Source: an uncultured Clostridia bacterium
Lineage (GTDB): Bacteria; Bacillota; Clostridia; Oscillospirales; CAG-272
Assembly (NCBI GenBank): GCA_947304475.1
Contig: CAMZBE010000087.1
Location: 1 to 6,251 of the forward strand
Direction: 5' to 3'
DNA length: 6,251 bases
Shown: piece by piece, positions 1-5,322 of the stretch
How the letters are laid out: every line of letters starts with the position of its first letter
How positions within the stretch are numbered: position 1 is the stretch's first letter
Notes under the pieces: model-generated
Databases searched by the model: none
Seen by the model: the letters and a program-made list of their open reading frames with translations, nothing else
What the model was told of the DNA's origin: nothing
Translations under genes and position numbers: made by a program

Positions 1-2132
1 ATACCGCTCCTGCCTTCGGTGAGGACGACTACTGGACCTGCAAGAACAACGGCATTCCGCTGGTCAACCCGGTCGACGCGAAGGGGCGCTTCACCCCCGA
101 GATCACCGACTTCTACCCCCTGCAGGAAGAGAAGAACGTGATCGAGATGAACCCCGTGGTGATCCGCTGGCTCTACGACAGAGGGATCGCCGTCGCCGAC
201 GGCTCGATCGTCCACAACTACCCGCATTGCTGGCGCTGCAAACGCCCCCTGATCTACAAGGCGATGGACGCCTACTACTTCAATATCGGCAAGATCAAGG
301 ACAAACTGATCGACTTCAACGAGCGCGTCAACTGGATGCCCGAGACGGTCAAGCACGGCCGCTTCGGCAACTGGCTCGCGGGCGCCCGCGACTGGAACAT
401 CTCGCGCAACCGCTACTGGAGCACTCCGATCCCGATCTGGACCTGCCCCGACTGCGGAAAAAAGGTCGTCGTCGGCTCGATCGACGAGATCGAGAAACTC
501 TCGGGCGTGCGCCCCGACGACCTGCACCGGCAGTACCTCGACAAGATCCAATTCTCCTGCCCCGACTGCGGCGCGAAGATGACGCGCGTGCCCGAGGTGC
601 TCGACTGCTGGTTCGAGAGCGGAAGCGTGCCCTTCGCGTCCAAGCACTATCCGTTTGAGAACAAGGAGTGGTTCGAGAACCACTTCCCCTCTGATTTCGT
701 GGTCGAATACACCGGGCAGATCCGGTGCTGGTTCTACTATCTGCACGTCCTCTCGACGGCGCTCTTCGACCGTCCGGCGTTCAAGAACGGCGTCGTGCAC
801 GGCACGATCCTCGCCAAGGACGGCAAGAAACTCTCGAAATCCTCGAAGAACTACACCGATCCGATGGAACTGATGAAGAAGTTCGGCACCGACGCCTTCC
901 GGCTCTATCTGTACCAGACCAACGCCATGCTGATCGGCGACCTGCTCTTCGACGAAGCCGGGATCCTCGACGCGTATCAGCAGATCGTGCTTCCCTTCTG
1001 GAACGCCTGCAACTTCTTCATTTCCTACGCCAACATCGACGGCTTCGAGCCGAAGGCAGGACTCCCCGAGAGCGACAACCAACTCGACCGCTGGATCCTC
1101 GCAAAACTCGAGAAGACCGAGAAGACCATCACCGAAAACATGAACGCCTACCGCGTCAACCGCTACGTCGACGCGATCGCCTCGCTTGTCGACGGATTGA
1201 CCAACTGGTACATCCGCCGCTCGCGCAAGCGGTTCTGGGCGTCGGGCTACTCGAACGATAAGGCGGAGGCGTACGACACGCTGTACTACGTGCTGGTCAA
1301 CCTGACCAAACTGCTCGCGCCGGTCGCCCCGATCGTCTCGGAGAAGATCTATCGCATCCTGACCGGCAACGAGTCGGTGCATCTCGCCGCCTGGCCGAAT
1401 ATCCCCGAGACCTACCGCGACGACGAACTGGTCGAGAAGGTCGACCTCGTGCAGCGGCTGATCACCCTTGCGCGCGGCGTGCGGCAGAAGAACCGGATCA
1501 AGAACCGGCAGCCGCTCCGCACCCTGAAGGTCGCGCTCTCCGATCCCGCGAAGACCGAGGCGATCAAGCCGTTTGCCGACGTGATCGCCGAAGAGATGAA
1601 CGTCAAGGAAGTGCTCTTCATCGACCGCGTGGACGATATCGCGTCGGTCGGGTACGATCCCAACTTCAACGAGATCCGCGCCCTCTGCCCCGACAAACTG
1701 CCCGCCGTCATCAAGGCGGTCAAGACCGGCGCTTTCGCGCTCCACGGCGACACCGTGACCGTCAGACTCGACGGGGGCGAAACCGAGATGGACGCGAAGA
1801 TCATTCTGGTCAAGTACACCGCGAAGGACGGCGCGTTCATCGCGAGCGAAGCCGGCATGGTGGTCTCGCTCGATCTGACGATCGACGAGGATCTCCGCGA
1901 GGAAGGTCTGGCGCGCGAGATCGTGCGCAACGTCCAGGATGCGCGCAAGAGCGCGGGACTGGCGATCACCGACCGGATCGTTCTGCAGGTTGCGAACGGC
2001 AAACTGCCCGAAAAGTGGACCGCCTTCATCTGCGGCGAAACCCTCGCCGAGATCGGCGCAGTCGCGTCCCCCCTCTCCACCGTCGAGATCGAGGACGAGG
2101 GCATCTCGATCCTGCTCGGGAAGAAGAACTGA
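1..2132 (+). CDS. ileS: Isoleucyl-tRNA synthetase, type 2 (5'-truncated by window edge)
   Basis: Cytoplasmic class I synthetase that charges tRNA-Ile with isoleucine using ATP and edits misactivated valine. The frame is open from base 3 (bases 1-2 end a codon, probably His) and gives 709 residues. It begins inside the CP1 editing domain at the conserved APAFGEDDY segment. The PHCWRCKRPL zinc site is at about 225-254, and two further CPDC pairs lie at 444-455 and 558-569. The DCWFESGS segment follows at about 603-626, and the KMSKS-type loop reads KLSKS at 828-842. The anticodon-binding part contains NWYIRRSRKRFW (about 1203-1238). A C-terminal extension resembling DUF5915 ends near LREEGLAREIVRN. 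The extra CxxC pairs and this tail fit the eukaryote-like type 2 enzyme of about 1030-1050 residues, so roughly 330 residues including HIGH lie upstream. The usual YWGTP motif reads YWSTP (about 414-428). Type 2 enzymes are generally poorly inhibited by mupirocin (family knowledge). Codon use is strongly C/G-ending, as expected for a well-expressed gene. Confidence 0.97.
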   Translation, partial: TAPAFGEDDYWTCKNNGIPLVNPVDAKGRFTPEITDFYPLQEEKNVIEMNPVVIRWLYDRGIAVADGSIVHNYPHCWRCKRPLIYKAMDAYYFNIGKIKDKLIDFNERVNWMPETVKHGRFGNWLAGARDWNISRNRYWSTPIPIWTCPDCGKKVVVGSIDEIEKLSGVRPDDLHRQYLDKIQFSCPDCGAKMTRVPEVLDCWFESGSVPFASKHYPFENKEWFENHFPSDFVVEYTGQIRCWFYYLHVLSTALFDRPAFKNGVVHGTILAKDGKKLSKSSKNYTDPMELMKKFGTDAFRLYLYQTNAMLIGDLLFDEAGILDAYQQIVLPFWNACNFFISYANIDGFEPKAGLPESDNQLDRWILAKLEKTEKTITENMNAYRVNRYVDAIASLVDGLTNWYIRRSRKRFWASGYSNDKAEAYDTLYYVLVNLTKLLAPVAPIVSEKIYRILTGNESVHLAAWPNIPETYRDDELVEKVDLVQRLITLARGVRQKNRIKNRQPLRTLKVALSDPAKTEAIKPFADVIAEEMNVKEVLFIDRVDDIASVGYDPNFNEIRALCPDKLPAVIKAVKTGAFALHGDTVTVRLDGGETEMDAKIILVKYTAKDGAFIASEAGMVVSLDLTIDEDLREEGLAREIVRNVQDARKSAGLAITDRIVLQVANGKLPEKWTAFICGETLAEIGAVASPLSTVEIEDEGISILLGKKN

Positions 2133-2142
2133 ACTCCATAAA

Positions 2143-2173
2143 CGGCGCTCCGAACTCGGAGCGCCGCATTTTT
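2143..2173 (+). terminator. Intrinsic terminator of ileS
   Basis: A perfect inverted repeat, GGCGCTCCGA (2144-2153) and TCGGAGCGCC (2156-2165), extends by one C-G pair to an 11-bp stem (2143-2166). The two central bases plus unpaired neighbours form the tight loop. A run of five T (2169-2173) follows. It starts 10 bases after the ileS stop codon, so it should separate ileS from the next operon. Confidence 0.9.
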
Positions 2174-2203
2174 CCGACGCCGCGGGAGCGGACTTTTCAT
2201 TTC

Positions 2204-2232
2204 TTGACATAATTCTATTTCTGGTTTATAAT
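2204..2232 (+). promoter_or_regulatory. Consensus sigma-A promoter (P1) for the XRE-lipoprotein operon
   Basis: The -35 box TTGACA (2204-2209) and the -10 box TATAAT (2227-2232) both match the housekeeping consensus exactly, with the optimal 17-bp spacer. They lie in an AT-rich island (about 2191-2245) that contrasts with the GC-rich surroundings. Transcription would start near 2239 and give a leader of about 118 bases before the ATG at 2357. Such a perfect promoter should be strong unless repressed. Confidence 0.85.
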
Positions 2233-2259
2233 GTTCTTATATAAGCGAGAAAAGACAAA

Positions 2260-2316
2260 CACAACCAACGGTTGCGGAATTCCACCTTTCGTTGATTGAT
2301 TTTTCGCCCGGTTGTG
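2260..2316. repeat. Inverted repeats between P1 and the XRE gene, candidate operator
   Basis: CACAACC (2260-2266) is an exact inverted copy of GGTTGTG (2310-2316). The right arm overlaps the TGG extended -10 element of the second promoter. Inside the left end, CAACC (2262-2266) and GGTTG (2270-2274) form a compact 5-bp inverted repeat with a 3-base loop. GGAATTCC (2276-2283) is an 8-bp palindrome. XRE regulators often bind inverted repeats next to their own promoters, so an autoregulatory operator is plausible, but this is inference; the arms are short and could be chance. Confidence 0.35.
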
Positions 2317-2323
2317 GTATGAT
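2296..2323 (+). promoter_or_regulatory. Second, extended -10 promoter (P2) for the XRE-lipoprotein operon
   Basis: A TATGAT -10 box (2318-2323) is preceded by TGG (2315-2317), an extended -10 element. TTGATT (2296-2301) lies 16 bp upstream as a -35 box. Transcription would start near 2330, giving a leader of about 27 bases that still contains the AGGAG ribosome binding site (2343-2347). It is weaker than P1 by consensus and may give a separately controlled short transcript. Confidence 0.55.
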
Positions 2324-2356
2324 GGAATTGAAAAAACTGAACAGGAGAGAACGAAC

Positions 2357-3250
2357 ATGACACTCGGCAACCTTCTCGCTTCCAAACGCAAACTGGCGAA
2401 CATGACGCAGCAACAGGTGGGCGACGCTCTGAACGTCAGCCCGCAGGCGGTCTCCAAATGGGAGAACGATCTTGCGCAGCCCGACCTGATCTCGCTCAAG
2501 CGCCTGGCGGAACTCTACGGCGTCCCCGTCGCGCAACTGATCGACGCAGCCGACGAAGAGAAACCCGAAGCGCCCGCCCCCGAACCCGCGCCCGAACCGG
2601 CGCCCGCGCCGCAGCCCACCGTTACGTACGTTGAAGTCCCGCAGAAACCCGTGCTCGCGGTCTGCGAAGACTGCAACAAGCCGCTCTACGAGGGAAAGGA
2701 TATCGTCAGAGGGACGCGTCTTCACGGGAAAACGCATATCCCCTACGTGATCTGCACGAAGTGCGACCAAAAACGCAAAAAGAAGCACGCAGAAATTGAA
2801 ATGGCAGAAGCCAAAAAGGACAAGAAGCGTGCGATCGGTTGGGGCATCGCCTTCGCCGTGATCGTCGGCGTCGGACTCGGCGTATTCACTCCGGTTCACT
2901 TCTGGGCGATTCTGCTCGCCTTCTGCACCTTTTGCCTGACTTGCTGCGTCTTTATCGACGAGAGTTTCGTCGGGGATATGTGGCAGAACATGATCTCGTG
3001 GTCGTTCCACGCGCCCGGCGTCATCTTTGAACTCGATCTTGACGGTATCGCCTGGCTGATCGCCGTGAAAATACTGTTCTGGATCATCGGCGCGCTCTTT
3101 GCCGTCGCCGCGTTCCTATTCGGCACCGCGGTCGGCTTCCTGTTCGCTCCCTTCGCCGTGATCTATGACTTCGTGCAGAACGCGAAGACGATCAAGGATT
3201 GTCAAACCAAGATCGCCGAAGCCGACGCCTTTATCAGCAAGAACAAATAA
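2357..3250 (+). CDS. Membrane-anchored XRE-family regulator with zinc ribbon
   Basis: A 297-residue protein. Residues 1-63 are an XRE/Cro-CI helix-turn-helix (LASKRKLANMTQQQVGDAL, then NVSPQAVSKWEND), the DNA-binding part. Residues 70-87 form a Pro-Ala-Glu linker. Residues 103-136 hold two cysteine pairs, C103/C106 and C133/C136, spaced like a zinc ribbon. A Lys/Glu-rich stretch (137-158) precedes hydrophobic segments at about 159-177, 180-200, 230-252 and 253-270, so the HTH should sit in the cytoplasm tethered to the membrane. The ATG is chosen because AGGAG (2343-2347) lies 9 bases upstream; an in-frame TTG at 2312 overlaps P2 and has no ribosome binding site. The lipoprotein gene follows after 37 bases, implying one operon. 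The likely role is an envelope-linked transcription regulator, perhaps autoregulatory; ligand and targets are unknown. The HTH is secure; the zinc site and span count are inferred from spacing and hydrophobicity. Confidence 0.92.
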   Translation: MTLGNLLASKRKLANMTQQQVGDALNVSPQAVSKWENDLAQPDLISLKRLAELYGVPVAQLIDAADEEKPEAPAPEPAPEPAPAPQPTVTYVEVPQKPVLAVCEDCNKPLYEGKDIVRGTRLHGKTHIPYVICTKCDQKRKKKHAEIEMAEAKKDKKRAIGWGIAFAVIVGVGLGVFTPVHFWAILLAFCTFCLTCCVFIDESFVGDMWQNMISWSFHAPGVIFELDLDGIAWLIAVKILFWIIGALFAVAAFLFGTAVGFLFAPFAVIYDFVQNAKTIKDCQTKIAEADAFISKNK

Positions 3251-3287
3251 TAAAACCGTTATCTGCAAAATGAAAGGAAGGATCCCC

Positions 3288-5054
3288 ATGAAAAAAACGT
3301 TCGTCCTGCTCTCGTTGCTCCTCGTTCTGGTCCTGCTGCTCGTCTCCTGCGGCGGGGGAAACACGGAAACCGTCGACGAAGACTCCTGCACCGTTACTTT
3401 TCAGGATGCGGGAATGTCGAACCAAACCGTGAAAAAAGGATCCACTCTCAACCGTCCGGCGGATCCTCAAAAGAGCAACTACATCTTCGGCGGTTGGTAT
3501 GCGGACGCCGACTTCACCACTCCCGTACAGTTCCCCATTACGGTCAACGAAAACACCACGCTTTACGCCAAGTTCTACGATTTCAAAACGGCGTTTGCAG
3601 CCGCGCGTGAAAAAACGATCGGAAGCACCGTCCCCGGTTATGAGTACGATTATACGCTCACCGTAAGTGCGACGTATAACGGGAACATCTCGGCATCCGG
3701 ACAAACCGACGGCAACGCGAAGTATTCCTCATCGGGTGAAGTGTCGTTCTACGACGTACACACCAACTCGGGGCTGCTCTTCTACGACGGGACCGGCTAC
3801 CAGATCAAGCGCGGCAATCTGTTGCAGAAGATCTCTTTCAACGAAAACGAAAAGATGACCGGCTACGAGTTTGAAGAGGTCGACGCAAATTATAAGTTCG
3901 ACTCGTCTTCGTTTGCAAAGGCGCTGTTTGAATACGACGACACCCAGTTGAAATCCGTCGAGAAGACCGCCAATGCGAACGAATACAAACTGAAAACGTC
4001 TTTCAACGCTTCGTCGGGCATTTCGATCGCAAGCAAAGCACTTAACAACTCGATCGTTAAGAGAGCACTCGGTTCCGTTCCCGAAAATAGCGTTAATACC
4101 GGTATGTACGTCACTTTCTCGGACGGGAAAGTGCAGTCTTATCGTTACGAAATGAACGTTTCAGTCTCCTCGATCACGTTTTCGCTGACCTATACTCTGA
4201 CCTTCAAGAACGTCGGGCAGGCGCAAACCATCACGCCGCGGGCGTTCGTCGGGCTTTCACTTTCTCCGTCCGAAATCGCCGCTACGAAAGCGGAGATCGC
4301 CGGATATCTCAACGCCTTCTCGGCGAAAACCGCGTCGGGATACGGTTTCACCGTCAAAACCGGCGTTGATTTTCCCTCGAAGAACGAGATCAACTCCACG
4401 TTCCAGGGTTCCGCAAAACGCAAAGTGACCGACGGAACGGTTTATTTCCATAACGATATCGAAATCGACAGCGACTATAAGAACGCCGACCTGTATAAAG
4501 CGGGTGGAATCGCCGACGTCCATATCAAACGCACGCGTCTTTCCACCGGTGAAGTCTGGAACATTGAAAAGAAGGTACTTGCGGACGCCACGACGCAGAT
4601 CACTCCCTACACGGCTAATCGCACCGACTCCTATTATCTGTTTGATCTGTTCGCACAGATCGAGAACTACTCGTTTATCCAGAAGGTGACCAAAGGATCG
4701 ACCACCACCTACTCGATCGGCGTTCCGAAAAACGAAGTGACCAAAATTCTCGACTATCTCAACACGCAGTTGGATCTTGATCCGCTCGGGAAAGCGACGG
4801 TCGATCCGATCGTTTTCGGAAACTACGTTGCTTCTTCCGTCGCACCTGACGAAATCGAGTTAACCGTCGAAATCAAAGACGGCGTTCTCTCGTCGATCGA
4901 AGCCGAGGGAGACGGTGAATTCCGAACGGCGTTTACAGGTTCCAGAGACTTCACCGCAACCGATCTCGCCGATTACAATTTCTCCTACAAACTGACGGTT
5001 GACGCGGCGGCTGATTCGTTCACACCTTACGATACCGTGAAGAATGCAAAATAA
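3288..5054 (+). CDS. Secreted lipoprotein with one InlB-type B-repeat and an unknown body
   Basis: A 588-residue protein. It starts with MKK and a leucine/valine-rich core (4-19), then a lipobox L18-V19-S20-C21, so signal peptidase II should cleave before C21 and leave a lipid-anchored surface protein with a GGG spacer. Residues about 34-96 match a Listeria-Bacteroides (InlB B-type, Flg_new) repeat: VTF start, FGGWYADADFTTPV centre, TLYAKF end. The remaining residues, about 97-588, are Ser/Thr/Tyr-rich with alternating strand-like patterns and match no family I recognise. No enzyme motif or LPXTG anchor is seen, and C21 and C34 are the only cysteines. The body may be two related halves (about 99-317 and 336-588). 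The purine-rich AAAGGAAGGA (3273-3282) supports the ATG at 3288 over earlier in-frame starts inside the preceding gene. Co-transcription with the XRE gene is likely because no promoter is seen in the 37-base gap. Its role is unknown; adhesion or envelope sensing are guesses. Confidence 0.92.
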   Translation: MKKTFVLLSLLLVLVLLLVSCGGGNTETVDEDSCTVTFQDAGMSNQTVKKGSTLNRPADPQKSNYIFGGWYADADFTTPVQFPITVNENTTLYAKFYDFKTAFAAAREKTIGSTVPGYEYDYTLTVSATYNGNISASGQTDGNAKYSSSGEVSFYDVHTNSGLLFYDGTGYQIKRGNLLQKISFNENEKMTGYEFEEVDANYKFDSSSFAKALFEYDDTQLKSVEKTANANEYKLKTSFNASSGISIASKALNNSIVKRALGSVPENSVNTGMYVTFSDGKVQSYRYEMNVSVSSITFSLTYTLTFKNVGQAQTITPRAFVGLSLSPSEIAATKAEIAGYLNAFSAKTASGYGFTVKTGVDFPSKNEINSTFQGSAKRKVTDGTVYFHNDIEIDSDYKNADLYKAGGIADVHIKRTRLSTGEVWNIEKKVLADATTQITPYTANRTDSYYLFDLFAQIENYSFIQKVTKGSTTTYSIGVPKNEVTKILDYLNTQLDLDPLGKATVDPIVFGNYVASSVAPDEIELTVEIKDGVLSSIEAEGDGEFRTAFTGSRDFTATDLADYNFSYKLTVDAAADSFTPYDTVKNAK

Positions 5055-5071
5055 TCATAGTGTTCCATAGC

Positions 5072-5106
5072 AAAAACGCCCCCCGAACTTCTCGGGGGGC
5101 GTTTTT
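5072..5106 (+). terminator. Intrinsic terminator of the XRE-lipoprotein operon
   Basis: A perfect 15-bp stem: AAAAACGCCCCCCGA (5072-5086) pairs with its exact complement at 5092-5106 around a 5-base loop (ACTTC). The 3' arm ends in five T. Because the 5' arm begins with five A, it could also stop transcription from the opposite strand, although no gene on that strand is supported here. It begins 17 bases after the lipoprotein stop codon. Confidence 0.95.
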
Positions 5107-5114
5107 CGGAAACA

Positions 5115-5163
5115 ACGGTTGCGCCGCGCCAACCGTCTCCTGTCAAAAAAGCGGCGCGACGGT
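5115..5163. repeat. Overlapping inverted repeats upstream of the kinase promoter
   Basis: ACGGTTG (5115-5121) is an exact inverted copy of CAACCGT (5130-5136), with an 8-base loop. The same left arm extended to 5127 can instead pair with 5151-5163 (11 Watson-Crick pairs, one G-U, one mismatch, 23-base loop), so the two foldings exclude each other. The region lies after a terminator and before the next -35 box, so it may never be transcribed from the + strand. As DNA it could be a protein-binding site. Its function is not known. Confidence 0.4.
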
Positions 5164-5184
5164 CTGAAAAAGTCGCTCTGCAAA

Positions 5185-5213
5185 TTGCAATAAACGAAGA
5201 ATTATGTTATAAT
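5185..5213 (+). promoter_or_regulatory. Extended -10 promoter for the kinase fusion gene
   Basis: The -10 box TATAAT (5208-5213) is a perfect match and is preceded by TGT (5205-5207), an extended -10 element. TTGCAA (5185-5190) is a four-of-six -35 box at the optimal 17-bp spacing. Transcription should start near 5220. The preceding terminator makes this the main promoter for the downstream gene. Confidence 0.8.
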
Positions 5214-5219
5214 ATGTCT

Positions 5220-5322
5220 ACGTTCCGTTATCGGCGTTCCTGCGATCCGTCCGGGCGGAACCGTTTGGGCGCAACGTCTTTTGAACGAACACCCGCGCAA
5301 TAAGACCTCGAAAGGAAACGAA
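5220..5322 (+). other. 5' leader of the kinase fusion gene, about 103 bases
   Basis: This untranslated leader is predicted from the promoter position. It contains GTTCCG (5222-5227) and GTTCC (5236-5240), either of which can pair with the CGGAAC element at 5256-5261, so two weak alternative helices are possible. It also holds one AACCGTT motif (5259-5265). I do not recognise a riboswitch or T-box in it. The ribosome binding site AAAGGA (5311-5316) lies 6 bases before the ATG. Confidence 0.35.

Noticed and set aside
1412..2200. A 262-codon open frame on the - strand opposite the end of ileS.
   Set aside because: A Ser/Arg-rich translation without family resemblance, lying across a well-conserved synthetase and its terminator; a by-product of GC-rich codon bias.
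2319..2360. A 13-codon reading frame (MMELKKLNRRERT) whose TGA overlaps the XRE start codon as ATGA, suggesting a translationally coupled leader peptide.
   Set aside because: No ribosome binding site precedes its ATG, its start lies inside the P2 -10 box, and the AGGAG inside it serves the XRE gene. The overlap is easily chance.
2564..2617. GC-rich Pro-Ala-Glu coding repeat considered as a tandem DNA repeat or slippage site.
   Set aside because: Codons vary within the repeat and the frame is intact, so it is better explained as a flexible protein linker.
2237..3010. A 257-codon open frame on the - strand opposite the XRE gene.
   Set aside because: Low-complexity, charged and Arg/Gly-rich translation antisense to a clear HTH and membrane protein; no promoter or ribosome binding site seen.
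5141..5146. A perfect - strand TTGACA (-35) that might drive an antisense transcript from the kinase-side gap.
   Set aside because: At 16-18 bp spacing on the - strand the sequence is GC-rich (CGCAAC region) with no -10 box, and no - strand gene follows.
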